From Fibrobacter sp. UWP2 (GTDB lineage: Bacteria; Fibrobacterota; Fibrobacteria; Fibrobacterales; Fibrobacteraceae), in assembly GCF_900141705.1 (NCBI RefSeq), contig NZ_FQYM01000020.1, forward strand, positions 1 through 60,731: a stretch of DNA of 60,731 nucleotides, given 5' to 3'. Below are positions 17,687 to 27,320 of the stretch, one piece after another. The position numbers were made by a program, and so were the translations under genes. The notes below the pieces were generated by a model, which worked only from the letters and a program-made list of their open reading frames with translations, did no database searches and had not been told where the DNA came from. Each line of letters starts with the position of its first letter. The stretch's first letter is position 1.

Positions 17687-19468
17687 ATGATGTTCCCTAC
17701 TTTAAAAAAAATGTTCGTCCTTACGGCAACCTTGGCTACAGCCTGCCTTTTTTCGGCATGCGGAAATTCCGCTGTAGGGGCTAGTGAGGACCTCGTTTCG
17801 CCAAGCTCCATGCCCGTTGCGCCCAGTTCAAGTGCAGCTTCCACGACGTCCCTGTCTAGTGATGCGGTCATTACACCCACATCCAGTGCCGTTCCCGGCT
17901 CCAGTGCCACAACCGTTCCAAATTCCAGCGCAGCAACCATTCCAATTTCCAGTGCCGCAGCTGTTCCAAATTCCAGTGCCGCAGTTGTTCCAAATTCCAG
18001 CGCCGTGGTTATTACCAGCTCCAATGCTGCGGTTGTTACCAGTTCCAGCGCCGAGATTGCTCCTAGTTCCAGCGCTGCAGCCGTTCCCGCATCAAGCAGC
18101 AATATAGCCCCCGCTTCCAGCGCCGCAACGACTCCCACTTCGCCCATGCCCAACAACGGGATTCCCTATATCCGCATCACCATGGCAGACACCTCGGCAC
18201 TGGCGCTGGTCGATGCCGACAGCAGCCCCGTCTTTAGCGATTGTATGATCGAGGTTGCCGGCAACGGCAAGTACAGCGACCTGGCGACCCGCGCGGCCCA
18301 AATCAGGCTCCGGGGGAATTCCACCCGCCTTTGGTATGACAAAAAACCTTACCGCATCAAGTTTAATGTCAAAACCGAGGTTCTCGGGCTCCCTGCGAAC
18401 AGGGACTGGGTCCTGCTCGCCAACTTCCGCGACCCCACGCACCTCATGAACGCCGTCGCCTTCGACATGGCGCGCCACATGGGGAGTTTCAATTTTGTCA
18501 ACGCGAACCGTTTTGTAGAAGTCGAAATCAACGGCGATTACAAGGGGATGTACCAGCTCACAGAACAAATCGAGCAAGCTACGAGCCGCGTGAACGTGGA
18601 CGTGAACACAGGCACGTTATTGAGCCTGGACGCCGACGACGGCCCTGAACTCTCGCCTAACGCCTCGAACAACTTTTGGAGCAGCACCTACAAACTCCCC
18701 GTCGCCGTCAAGTACCCAAAGTCCCCCTCCACCGGCACCCTTGAACTCATCAAGGCCGACTTCAACAAACTGGAGCAGGCCATTGCCGCCGCCGATTATG
18801 CCACCGTTCAAGCCCTCCTCGACGTGAACAGTTTTATTGACTTCCTGATTTTGCAGGAAGTCACCCGCAATGTGGAACTGGAGGCGCCCCGCAGCATGTA
18901 CCTGCACAAGGCAAGCGATCAAGGCAAATACGTTTTTGGCCCTGTATGGGACTTTGACGGGGGCTTCAACTACAGCTGGGACGAAGACACCAAGCAATAT
19001 TTCAAGAGCACAAGCTACACCTGGATACTGGGCAACGCCAACCCCAGCACGAGCCCGTACAACTGCACTGCCGAAAGTCGAAACGACTGGGGCTTGTGCA
19101 GCACGAGCAGTTCCGGAGGCAACGGCGGGTTCGGCGGTTGGGGCAGCAATGGCGGTTTTGGGGGCAACTCTTGGGAAGGCTCGGGAGCCTCGGGATTCTT
19201 CACGAACCTCTTCTCAAACGCCGAATTTTTGAATGCTTTCAAAACCCGGTGGAGCGCCCTTGCCCAAGGCCTCCTAGAAAGTGCATTGAAATCCATCGAC
19301 ACCTACGCCACCGAGTGCAGCGCCGCCATGGCCAACGACAGTGTCCGCTGGCCATGGCCAAACGAAAAGCACAATACGGGCAAGAACCCCTCGGCGGCCA
19401 TCGTCGATCTCAAAAACTGGCTCACCCAGCGCTTTAATGCCTATTCCCAGGTCATAGAAAGCTATTAA
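17687..19468 (+). CDS. CotH-family lipoprotein with long Ser-rich spacer
   Basis: This protein of about 593 residues has a lipoprotein signal (lipobox FSAC) and a spacer of about 110 residues of repeated SSAA/NSSA units. The CotH kinase-like domain follows: RLRGNSTRLWYDKKPYRIKF, NFRDPTHLMN, EINGDYKGMYQLTEQIE and the signature GPVWDFDGGFNYSW. CotH proteins are atypical protein kinases in spore coats; in bacteria like this one the substrate is unknown. A Gly-rich stretch with GGFGGWG lies near residue 490 and echoes the DUF4353 protein. The start is ATG 17687 or 17690, because upstream sequence forms a terminator. Confidence 0.85.
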   Translation: MMFPTLKKMFVLTATLATACLFSACGNSAVGASEDLVSPSSMPVAPSSSAASTTSLSSDAVITPTSSAVPGSSATTVPNSSAATIPISSAAAVPNSSAAVVPNSSAVVITSSNAAVVTSSSAEIAPSSSAAAVPASSSNIAPASSAATTPTSPMPNNGIPYIRITMADTSALALVDADSSPVFSDCMIEVAGNGKYSDLATRAAQIRLRGNSTRLWYDKKPYRIKFNVKTEVLGLPANRDWVLLANFRDPTHLMNAVAFDMARHMGSFNFVNANRFVEVEINGDYKGMYQLTEQIEQATSRVNVDVNTGTLLSLDADDGPELSPNASNNFWSSTYKLPVAVKYPKSPSTGTLELIKADFNKLEQAIAAADYATVQALLDVNSFIDFLILQEVTRNVELEAPRSMYLHKASDQGKYVFGPVWDFDGGFNYSWDEDTKQYFKSTSYTWILGNANPSTSPYNCTAESRNDWGLCSTSSSGGNGGFGGWGSNGGFGGNSWEGSGASGFFTNLFSNAEFLNAFKTRWSALAQGLLESALKSIDTYATECSAAMANDSVRWPWPNEKHNTGKNPSAAIVDLKNWLTQRFNAYSQVIESY

Positions 19469-19484
19469 ATACCTCTCTTCAAAT

Positions 19485-19522
19485 AAAAGGTTTTTTTCAG
19501 CGAAAAAAACCTTTTATTTTTT
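19485..19522 (+). terminator. Terminator after the CotH gene
   Basis: The 14-bp AT-rich stem AAAAGGTTTTTTTC/GAAAAAAACCTTTT has a 3-nt loop, with a T-rich stretch after it. Confidence 0.85.
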
Positions 19523-19533
19523 GCTTTTTTCTA

Positions 19534-19594
19534 TTGACTCATAGTACATCTTGTAGTATATTTACTTGTAGTTATAGTACATAATATAGTACAT
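19534..19594 (+). promoter_or_regulatory. Promoter with repeated ATAGTACAT sites before the PL11 gene
   Basis: TTGACT (19534-19539) and TATATT (19557-19562) are separated by 17 bp and form a near-consensus promoter. ATAGTACAT occurs three times (19541, 19574, 19586), and TTGTAGT twice (19551, 19566). The repeats overlap and follow the promoter, so they look like direct-repeat binding sites for a regulator of pectin use. The regulator is unknown. Confidence 0.55.
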
Positions 19595-19625
19595 ACTTTT
19601 CACGGAGTAACCCAAGGAGTCAAAA

Positions 19626-21728
19626 ATGAGGTGTTTGAATTTTGCGCTTATCGGCGCTGTAACCATCGGAAGCTTGGTCTGCCAATCGTTTGCAGCCAGG
19701 CAAATGGAATACTTGGACCGCGGCGTGGTGGCCGTGCGTCAAAACAACACAAATGCACTCGTCAGCTGGCGAAGCCTTGCCACCGACAACGCAAAGCTCG
19801 CCTTCAACGTGTACCGTGAAACCGACGGCAAGGCGACGAAGTTGAACAAGGACCCACTCACCGCCGGCACCAACTACGTGGACGGCACCGCCGACTTCAC
19901 CAAGGCGAACACCTACTACGTCAAGAAAGTGCTCAACGGCCAAGAAGTGGAGACCAAGGGGAGCTACACCATGCCCGCCAACAAGGGCGTGGGGCCTTAC
20001 GTGACCGTGCCGATCAAGGCCGGTTCCACCGTGCACTTCGTGTGGGTGGGTGATTTGGACGGCGACGGCGCCTACGACTACCTGCTTGACCGCCCTACCG
20101 ACAACTATCAAAAACTGGAAGCCTACTCCAGCAAGGGCAAGTTCCTGTGGCAGGTGGACTTGGGCGCAAACAGCGAAAACAAGAACAACATTTCCCCGGG
20201 CGCATCCACCATCGACGTAGGCATGTGGGACGGCGCCACCGTTTACGACATGGACGAAGACGGCTACGCCGACGTGCTGTTGCGCGTGGCTGACGGCGTC
20301 ACCTTTGGCGACGGCAAAAAATTCACCCTCTCCGGCACCAATGCCCAGGCTATCGCCGTACTGGACGGCCGCACGGGCGCACTCAAGGATTACACCCTTT
20401 TGCCCACGGACTACATTAACGTGGGGCCGCTTGCCTGCATGATGGAAATCGCCTACCTGGACGGAGTGCACCCGAGCGTTGTCACCTGGGTCAAGAACCG
20501 CAATCCGGACAAAAGTTTTAACAGCATGACGATGGCCTTCGGCTACGAAGGCAAGGCCTTCAAGATGCGCTGGAAATACGACAACAAAAAAGGCAACGCC
20601 GAAGCCCACCAGATTCGCGTGGCCGACGTGGATTACGACGGCAAGGACGAAGTGCTGCACATGGGGTACGCCCTGAACGGCGACGGCACCCTGCGTTACA
20701 CGGTCCCTGACGTTGTCCATGGGGACCGCTGGTACGTGGGCGCATTCAACAAGGACGACAAGGTGATGATGGGCTACGGAATTCAGCAAGACCACCCGGG
20801 AAACCTTCTGGAATACTACTACAACGCCTCCACAGGCAAAATGGTCTGGGAGCACTGGGGTGACGAATCCTGCGCTGGACAGTGCGACGTGGCCCGCGGC
20901 AACATCGGAGACATTGACCCCGATTATGACGGCTACGAAGTCTGGAGCTTCCAGGGAACGTACAATGCCGCAACCAATAAGCAAGTGGCTCCCAACTACC
21001 TCTACCCCGTGATCCGCATGTGGTGGGACAGCGACGTGGCCTCCGAAAGCTATAATGATGGCAAAATTGAGAAGTGGAATTACAAGGACAAGAGCGTGGG
21101 CCGCGTGGTGACCACCTGGAAGGTTTACGGCAGCAGCGGAAGTGAACGCGGGGCCTCCATGTTCCACGGGGATGTTTTCGGCGACTGGCGCGAAGAGGCC
21201 ATCTTAGTGAACTACGAGACCAATGAATTGGTCATCTTCACAACGGACGTAGCGACCGAAATTAGGCTCTATTCATTAATGCAAAACCCGTGCTACCGCA
21301 ACGGCACCACCACCAAGGGGTATGTGCAGGCAAGCATGCTCGACTATTACCTCGGCTACGGCATGGAGGCGCCAAAGATGCCGGACATCGAAATCATTGG
21401 CGGAGACCGCGAACCAGGATTCTCCGCCACGCCGGAATCCTCGTCAAGCATAGCCTCGCCGGAATCTTCTTCTAGCGATGTCCCGCAAATCACCGAAGCC
21501 TACACAGAACTGGCTGTCCAGTGGAATTTGCATCGCACCGGCGGTCTCCTGCTCTTTGACGCCGGTAGCGCAGCCGCACAAATTCGCCTGTTCGACATGA
21601 ACGGCAAGCTGCTCCATAGCGCGAGCGTGGCCGCCGGCGAGACCCACGCCCTCCCGAGAGTGACGGGCGCCACCCTACTCCGCGTACAGCAAGGCAGCAA
21701 GGAGAGCATTCTGCAGGTTAAACCCTAG
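19626..21728 (+). CDS. Rhamnogalacturonan lyase, polysaccharide lyase family 11-like
   Basis: This 700-residue exported protein cleaves the rhamnogalacturonan I backbone of pectin if the PL11 call is right. It starts with a signal peptide and the PL11 opening MEYLDRGVVAVR..N...VSWR, and contains repeated calcium-binding-like Asp motifs of the beta-propeller (DLDGDGAYDYLL, DMDEDGYADVLL, DVDYDGKDEVLH, DIDPDYDGYEVW) and GDWREEAIL. Two SSSS clusters (about residues 603-618) join it to a C-terminal domain of about 75 residues that resembles a secretion or anchoring tail. AAGGAG precedes the start. It has its own promoter and terminator. Confidence 0.92.
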   Translation: MRCLNFALIGAVTIGSLVCQSFAARQMEYLDRGVVAVRQNNTNALVSWRSLATDNAKLAFNVYRETDGKATKLNKDPLTAGTNYVDGTADFTKANTYYVKKVLNGQEVETKGSYTMPANKGVGPYVTVPIKAGSTVHFVWVGDLDGDGAYDYLLDRPTDNYQKLEAYSSKGKFLWQVDLGANSENKNNISPGASTIDVGMWDGATVYDMDEDGYADVLLRVADGVTFGDGKKFTLSGTNAQAIAVLDGRTGALKDYTLLPTDYINVGPLACMMEIAYLDGVHPSVVTWVKNRNPDKSFNSMTMAFGYEGKAFKMRWKYDNKKGNAEAHQIRVADVDYDGKDEVLHMGYALNGDGTLRYTVPDVVHGDRWYVGAFNKDDKVMMGYGIQQDHPGNLLEYYYNASTGKMVWEHWGDESCAGQCDVARGNIGDIDPDYDGYEVWSFQGTYNAATNKQVAPNYLYPVIRMWWDSDVASESYNDGKIEKWNYKDKSVGRVVTTWKVYGSSGSERGASMFHGDVFGDWREEAILVNYETNELVIFTTDVATEIRLYSLMQNPCYRNGTTTKGYVQASMLDYYLGYGMEAPKMPDIEIIGGDREPGFSATPESSSSIASPESSSSDVPQITEAYTELAVQWNLHRTGGLLLFDAGSAAAQIRLFDMNGKLLHSASVAAGETHALPRVTGATLLRVQQGSKESILQVKP

Positions 21729-21751
21729 CCAGATACGCACCGACTATACAA

Positions 21752-21781
21752 AAAGTCCGGCCACAAAGGGTCGGACTTTTA
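21752..21781. terminator. Bidirectional terminator between the PL11 gene and plsX
   Basis: AAAAGTCCG..../..CGGACTTTT forms a hairpin with A/T tracts on both sides. It serves the two convergent genes. Confidence 0.85.
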
Positions 21782-21805
21782 AATTCGTTTTTTAGCGAAT
21801 AAGAG

Positions 21806-22792
21806 CTAGGCCTGAGCCGGGGCGTCGTCGTCCTTGATGGCCGAAAGACGTTCGTTCACCTTCTTGGCGACGCCCATCTCGGCATACTTGGCGGCGACTT
21901 CAACGGCCTTCTCGATAGCGAGGGCGTCAGAACGGCCGTGAGCGATAATGCCCGTACCATTGAGGCCCAAAAGGAGGGCTCCACCAGTAGCGCGGTAGTC
22001 CCACATCTCGGCAAAGCGCTTGCCTGCCGGGGTGTCGATGGTACCGAACATCTCTTGGTGCAGTTCAAAGAAGCCTTCCAAAAGCTTGAGAACAACGTTG
22101 CCAGTATAGCCAGAGCAGGCAACCACATCGGCCTTGCCCGCAATGAGGTCGCGGCCTTCGATGTTGCCAATAAAGTTCACCGGGGCGGACTTCAAAAGCT
22201 GGTGCGCTTCCTGAAGCACAGCCGGGCCCTTGTGTTCTTCTTCGCCCATGTTGAGGAGGCCAACCGTCGGGTTCGAATAGCCGAGATAGGTCTCGGCAAA
22301 GGCGGAACCGGCAATGGCAAAATCCACGATCGTAGAAGCACGTTCATCGACATTGGCGCCGGCGTCCACCAGCACAATGCGACGATCCTTGGTCGGGAGA
22401 GCGCAACCAATAGGCGGACGACCAAAGCGTTCGGTCGACTTGCCGAGGAGCATGAGGCAGCTAGCCATCATAGCACCTGAGTTGCCGGCGCTGACGCTCG
22501 CATCGACCAGGCCCTTCTTTTGCAGTGCAACGCACATCACAAGGCCGGACTTCTGCTTCTTTTTCACGACCATCACGGGGTGTTCATCCATCGCCACCAG
22601 GTCAGGTGCATCGACAACAGAAATGCCATTGCCGGCATAGCCGAACTTTTCCAAGCCAGCCTTGACCTGAGCCTCCGGTCCGCAGAGAACAACGTGAATG
22701 TCGGAATGTTTTTTGACGACGTTTACAGCGCCTTCGATACATACGTCCGGAGCGTAATCGCCACCAAAGGCATCCAGTGCAACTTTAATCAC
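21806..22792 (-). CDS. plsX: Phosphate acyltransferase PlsX
   Basis: This 328-residue enzyme makes acyl-phosphate from acyl-ACP, the first step of phospholipid synthesis with PlsY. The family opening is clear (IKVALDAFGGDYAPDVCIEGAV), and GNSGAMMASCLMLLG, NVGEE-like GLLNMGEEEHKG and CSGYTGNVVLKLLEG follow. It is the last gene of yceD-rpmF-plsX, the arrangement found in many bacteria, with a 21-bp gap after rpmF. Confidence 0.96.
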   Translation of the reverse strand: MIKVALDAFGGDYAPDVCIEGAVNVVKKHSDIHVVLCGPEAQVKAGLEKFGYAGNGISVVDAPDLVAMDEHPVMVVKKKQKSGLVMCVALQKKGLVDASVSAGNSGAMMASCLMLLGKSTERFGRPPIGCALPTKDRRIVLVDAGANVDERASTIVDFAIAGSAFAETYLGYSNPTVGLLNMGEEEHKGPAVLQEAHQLLKSAPVNFIGNIEGRDLIAGKADVVACSGYTGNVVLKLLEGFFELHQEMFGTIDTPAGKRFAEMWDYRATGGALLLGLNGTGIIAHGRSDALAIEKAVEVAAKYAEMGVAKKVNERLSAIKDDDAPAQA

Positions 22793-22813
22793 GGATTCCT
22801 CCTTCTGCTAAAA

Positions 22814-23002
22814 CTAGGCTTCGGCACCCTTCATGTCTACAACTTCTACACCATTGTAGTAGCCGCAAACCGGGCAAACGCGATGCGGGCGCTTGACGCT
22901 ACCGCAGTGATCGCAAGTAGCCATGGCCGGCACATCCATCTTCCAATGGGTGCGGCGCTTGTCGCGACGGGCGGTCGAAGTTTTTCTTTTAGGTACTGCC
23001 AT
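22814..23002 (-). CDS. rpmF: 50S ribosomal protein L32
   Basis: This 62-residue basic protein has the L32 opening [15 protein letters not shown] and two Cys pairs (CDHC and CPVC) that can hold zinc, so this is the zinc-binding form of L32. It starts 2 bp after yceD and is followed by plsX. Confidence 0.97.
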   Translation of the reverse strand: MAVPKRKTSTARRDKRRTHWKMDVPAMATCDHCGSVKRPHRVCPVCGYYNGVEVVDMKGAEA

Positions 23003-23004
23003 TT

Positions 23005-23535
23005 TTAACTCCTGTGTTCCATTTTGCTCTTAAGAGCTTTGAGTTTGTCCCAGCGCGGGTCCATGGGCTTTTCGGCACTTTCGGACTCTTCGCCGGTTTG
23101 ATTGTTTGATACAAAGATAAAATCTTCGTCGGGATTTTTCACGGGTGCTTGCGGTTCTTGCAGCAGAACCAGCTGTCGGACGCACTCACGAAGGTCGACA
23201 AAGCCCTGCGTCTGCGGGATTTTGTAGGCGAAGATTTCTTCATCCTCGTCATCCAGCTCCTGCGATGCCACCTGGACGCGTTCCACTTCGACCGTCATTT
23301 CGGTTTCGAACGGGCGGTCAAAAGGCTCCAGGGAGCGGACGCAAGTCAGAGTTTGCACTCCGGAGATAGTACCGGTCACAAGACACTTATTCGTGCCTTC
23401 GGGGCTAACCAGCACCTGGGCTACCAGATCGCCCTTTAGGTGCAGTTCGTCAAAGACTTCAGGAGCGTCGGCATGGGACCAGACCACTCGGCGGTCTTCG
23501 GGTTCAATAAGTTTTTGTGCGATATCTAATCTCAA
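23005..23535 (-). CDS. YceD family (DUF177) protein
   Basis: This 176-residue protein has the DUF177 pattern: [27 protein letters not shown], an acidic middle and [17 protein letters not shown] near the C-terminus. Family members precede rpmF in most bacteria and have been linked to 23S rRNA accumulation. Gene order yceD-rpmF-plsX is conserved here, which supports the call. The start codon is the only in-frame ATG near the N-terminal homology. Confidence 0.88.
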   Translation of the reverse strand: MRLDIAQKLIEPEDRRVVWSHADAPEVFDELHLKGDLVAQVLVSPEGTNKCLVTGTISGVQTLTCVRSLEPFDRPFETEMTVEVERVQVASQELDDEDEEIFAYKIPQTQGFVDLRECVRQLVLLQEPQAPVKNPDEDFIFVSNNQTGEESESAEKPMDPRWDKLKALKSKMEHRS

Positions 23536-23677
23536 AGTGGCACCAAATGTAGTAAAAAGTCCTTGAACATTAAAGGTTTAGACAATAGATATATAATATG
23601 TCTCAAAATTCCCGACCTTTTTGCCCGACCTCGCCCTTCACTCCACCCAAACCTTTGATTAAATTTGCCCTTGAAAA

Positions 23678-24814
23678 ATGGTTTTGACCGTCCTGACATA
23701 CGTCGTCATCGGCCTCCTGGCTGTGTTCTGCGTCTTCTACCTGTGGTTGGAGGTGCGGTTCTACCGTGCTCTCGGGACAGTCCGCGTTGGGGAATCCGAC
23801 GTCGAACCCAAGCCCGACGTCAGCGTCTTGATTGCCGCGAGGAACGAATCCGAGGGCATCCGAGCGACCCTGGACTCTGTTTTGGCACAGGACTACGCAG
23901 GCAAGTGGGAGGTTTGGGTCGCCGACGACCGCAGTACCGACGACACCCCGAAGATCCTTGCCGAGTATGCCCAAAGGCACCCCGACAAATTCCACGTCTT
24001 GACCATCACAGACCTCCCCGAGGGGGTCAGCCCCAAAAAACAGGCCATCAGCAAGATGATCGAGGCCTGCAACGGCGAAATCCTCTGCCTCACGGACGCC
24101 GACTGCATTGTCCAGCCGTCCTGGATCTCGGGCATTGTCCGTGAATTTGAACCGGGCATTGAGCTCGTGGCCGGGCACTCGTACATCCCGACCGAACCGG
24201 GCAAGTCCAAGGTCATCATCTGCATGCAGGCTATCGAGACGCTCATTTACCGTGTAGCGGGCACCGCCGGTCTCGCCATGCACCTGCCGCTCACCAGCAC
24301 AGGCAACAACCTCGCCTACCGCAAAAGTTTCTTCAAAAGCGTGAACGGTTTTGACAACGTCATCAAAATCCAAAGCGGCGACGATGACCTGCTCATGCAA
24401 AAACTCGCCGCCGACCGCCCATGGGCCATGCGCTACTGCATCGCCCCCAGCACCTTTGTGACCACGAACGGCAAGGAGACCCTCAAGGAGCTTTGGGAAC
24501 AGCGCAAGCGCTGGGCCTCCAAGACCATTTACTATACCCCCAAGATTGTTTTTGTGCTCAGCATGGTGTTCCTGTTTTTGACCATGCTATGCATTACCGA
24601 GATCCTCTCTCCGTTCAGTTTCAACATATTTGTCGCCACGCTCATTGCGTTTGTGCTCAAGTGCGTGGGTGACCTCGTTTTAATTCTTCGCGGGCTCAAG
24701 ATCTTTAAGCAGGAGCACCTCATCAAGTGGTGCATCCCCGTCGAAATCATCCATGCCCCGTTTACCGTGCTCGCCGTCCTGTTCGGTCTGTTCGGGCGTT
24801 TCAAGTGGAAGTAA
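23678..24814 (+). CDS. Membrane glycosyltransferase, family 2
   Basis: This 378-residue enzyme has one N-terminal membrane segment, a GT-A domain with VLIAARNES, DDRSTDDT, the DxD-type motif DADC, GDDDLL and the processive-type QRKRW, and two or three membrane segments near the C-terminus (about 285-345). It would transfer a sugar to a lipid or polymer at the inner membrane. The substrate cannot be told. Its stop is 1 bp before the topB ATG, so the two are translationally coupled, which is an odd functional pairing. Confidence 0.87.
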   Translation: MVLTVLTYVVIGLLAVFCVFYLWLEVRFYRALGTVRVGESDVEPKPDVSVLIAARNESEGIRATLDSVLAQDYAGKWEVWVADDRSTDDTPKILAEYAQRHPDKFHVLTITDLPEGVSPKKQAISKMIEACNGEILCLTDADCIVQPSWISGIVREFEPGIELVAGHSYIPTEPGKSKVIICMQAIETLIYRVAGTAGLAMHLPLTSTGNNLAYRKSFFKSVNGFDNVIKIQSGDDDLLMQKLAADRPWAMRYCIAPSTFVTTNGKETLKELWEQRKRWASKTIYYTPKIVFVLSMVFLFLTMLCITEILSPFSFNIFVATLIAFVLKCVGDLVLILRGLKIFKQEHLIKWCIPVEIIHAPFTVLAVLFGLFGRFKWK

Positions 24815-24815
24815 T

Positions 24816-27320
24816 ATGGCAACCAAGACTACTAAAGCAGCAACTGAAAAAAAAGCAAAAACCGCAACTAAGGCAACAAAGACTGCAAAAGCGCCCGCCG
24901 AGGGCAAAACCCTCATCATCGCCGAAAAGCCCAGTGTCGCAGCCGACCTGGTGAAGGTCCTCGGGAGCAAGAACTTTAAAAAAAGCGCCGGCGCCTACGA
25001 AAGCGACAAAATCATTGTAAGCCACGCCATAGGCCACTTGGTGACCATCGCCGACCCCAAGGATATTGACGAACGCTACAAGAACTGGGACATGAAGAAC
25101 CTCCCCATGCTCCCCGAAAAGTTCCCGCTCGTCGCAAGCCCCACAACCAAGTCACAACTTTCCATTTTAAGTAAGTTCATCAAAAAGAAAGACGTCACCA
25201 CCATCATCAACGCCTGCGATGCGGGCCGCGAAGGTGAACTGATCTTTTTCTACATCGTCGACTACGTACTCAAGGGGAACTTCAAGGGCAAGACCTTCAA
25301 GCGCCTGTGGATGCAAAGCATGACGCCCGCCGCCATCAAGGAAGCCTTCGAAAACCTGAGAAGCGAAGAGGACATGCAGAACTTGCGCGCAGCCGCCCTC
25401 TGCCGTAGCGAGGCCGACTGGCTCGTGGGCATGAATGGCAGCCGCGGCCTTACCGCGTACAACAGCAGCATGGGCGGTTTCCAAATCACGCCGTGCGGCC
25501 GCGTACAAACCCCGACACTCGCCATCATCGTAAAACGCGAAGAAGAACGCCACCAGTTTGTCCCCAAAAAGTTCTGGACCATCGAGGCCGACTTCAATAA
25601 CGGCGGCAACGCCTACCAGGGCAAATGGTTCACCGGCGACGGCAAGGATCGCGTAAAGCAAATCTACGACGAAAAAAAAGCGAAAGAAGTTGTCGAAAAG
25701 TGCAAGGGCAAGGACGGCAAAATCGAAGAGACGACCGCCCCGAGCCAACAAAAGTGCGGCCAGCTCTATGACCTCACCACGCTCCAGCGCGAAGCAAACA
25801 ATCGCTTTGGCTTTAGCGCAAAAACAACGCTCAGCATTGCGCAAAGCCTGTACGAACATTACAAGGTCACCACGTACCCGCGTACCGACAGCCGTTGCCT
25901 CCCCGAAGACTACGTGGCTCCGGTCAAGTCGACCCTGGGCAAAATCACAGGCCCGCTCGCCAAGTTCGCCCAGGAGGCCATCGAAAAGAATTACGTGAAA
26001 CGCACCCCGAAGGTCTTTGACAACAGCAAGATCTCGGACCACTTCGCCATCATCCCCACGGGAGTCGTGCCCAAGGGGCTCTCCGAAGCCGAAGAAAAAG
26101 TCTACACCATGATTTGCCAGCGCTTCATTGCGGTATTCTTCCCACCGGCGCAGTATTTGAACACGACCCGCATCACCACAGTCGAGGGCGAGACTTTCAT
26201 TACCGAGGGCAAAATCCTTGTGGACCCGGGTTTCAAGGCAGTCTACGGCAAAGATGGCGACGACGAATCCAACGTGCCCAAACTCAAGGGCGAATCTGCA
26301 AAAACGATTTCGATCGATGCCACCGAAGACTTTACCAAGCCTCCTGCACACTACACTGAAAGTACCCTCCTCTCCATGATGGAAAGCGCCGGCAAGCTGG
26401 TCGAAGATGACGAACTCCGCGACGCCATGAAGGAACGCGGCCTCGGCACCCCCGCCACACGCGCGGCCATCATCGAAAAACTGGTGAGCGACAAGTACGT
26501 GGTGCGCGACGGCAAGGAGATGATCCCGACCGCCAAGGCTTTCGACCTCATCAAGGTTTTGAGCGCCATGAACTGCGACGCCCTCACAAGCCCCGAACTC
26601 ACCGGCGAATGGGAATACAAGATGGACCTGATCTCGAAAGGCAAGGAATCCCGCGAAGCCTTTATGCAGGGCATTGTCGAGATGACCAAGAGCATGGTGA
26701 AGAACATCAAGGGCTTCAAAGAAGAAAGCACTACAGGTGAAGCCAAGTTCAGCCCGGTGAACGGCAAAAAGGTCTTTGAGACCGTGAGCCGCTACACCAC
26801 CGAAGACGGCATTGTAATCCGCAAGATGATTGGCGGCAAGCACCTCAGCGACGAAGAAATCGTGGAGCTTCTCACCAAGCGAAAGATTGGCCCGCTCACG
26901 GGTTTCCGCAGCAAAAAGGGAGCCGAGTTCTCGGCGGTGCTCACCATCAACGCCCAAAACAAGATTGAATTCGTGTTTGACGAAAAGCCCGAAGAAATTG
27001 AAATAGGCGCAAAGATCGGCGTTTCCCCTGTGGACGGCACCGACGTGTTCGAGACGCTCACCGGCTATGTTTCGCAGAGCTACATCGACAAGCAACCCTC
27101 AGGCCTGAGCCTGCCAAAGATTTTGCTGGGCAAGGAAATCCCGCTCAAAGAAATCCAGAACCTGCTCGCCGGCAAAAAGACGGCGCTCATCAAGGGTTTC
27201 CGCAGCAACAAGACGCACCGCCTTTTCGACGCCTTCTTGATGCTCGAAAAGGGCAAGCTCAAATTCGACTTCCCTCCGCGTGATTTTACCAAACGCCGTT
27301 TTACAAAGAAAAGTGCCTAA
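24816..27320 (+). CDS. topB: DNA topoisomerase III (type IA)
   Basis: This 834-residue type IA topoisomerase has a Lys/Thr/Ala-rich N-terminal extension of about 28 residues, the Toprim start TLIIAEKPSVAADL, the Toprim acidic motif DAGREGELIF, RLWMQSMTPAAI, and the catalytic Tyr354 in TYPRTDSR. The C-terminus carries two repeats (FSPVNGKKVFETVSRY.., VSPVDGTDVFETLTGY..), each ending FRS.K, of the cysteine-free kind seen in topoisomerase C-termini. No zinc fingers are present. I chose ATG 24816 because the upstream frame lies inside the glycosyltransferase gene. Confidence 0.93.
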   Translation: MATKTTKAATEKKAKTATKATKTAKAPAEGKTLIIAEKPSVAADLVKVLGSKNFKKSAGAYESDKIIVSHAIGHLVTIADPKDIDERYKNWDMKNLPMLPEKFPLVASPTTKSQLSILSKFIKKKDVTTIINACDAGREGELIFFYIVDYVLKGNFKGKTFKRLWMQSMTPAAIKEAFENLRSEEDMQNLRAAALCRSEADWLVGMNGSRGLTAYNSSMGGFQITPCGRVQTPTLAIIVKREEERHQFVPKKFWTIEADFNNGGNAYQGKWFTGDGKDRVKQIYDEKKAKEVVEKCKGKDGKIEETTAPSQQKCGQLYDLTTLQREANNRFGFSAKTTLSIAQSLYEHYKVTTYPRTDSRCLPEDYVAPVKSTLGKITGPLAKFAQEAIEKNYVKRTPKVFDNSKISDHFAIIPTGVVPKGLSEAEEKVYTMICQRFIAVFFPPAQYLNTTRITTVEGETFITEGKILVDPGFKAVYGKDGDDESNVPKLKGESAKTISIDATEDFTKPPAHYTESTLLSMMESAGKLVEDDELRDAMKERGLGTPATRAAIIEKLVSDKYVVRDGKEMIPTAKAFDLIKVLSAMNCDALTSPELTGEWEYKMDLISKGKESREAFMQGIVEMTKSMVKNIKGFKEESTTGEAKFSPVNGKKVFETVSRYTTEDGIVIRKMIGGKHLSDEEIVELLTKRKIGPLTGFRSKKGAEFSAVLTINAQNKIEFVFDEKPEEIEIGAKIGVSPVDGTDVFETLTGYVSQSYIDKQPSGLSLPKILLGKEIPLKEIQNLLAGKKTALIKGFRSNKTHRLFDAFLMLEKGKLKFDFPPRDFTKRRFTKKSA

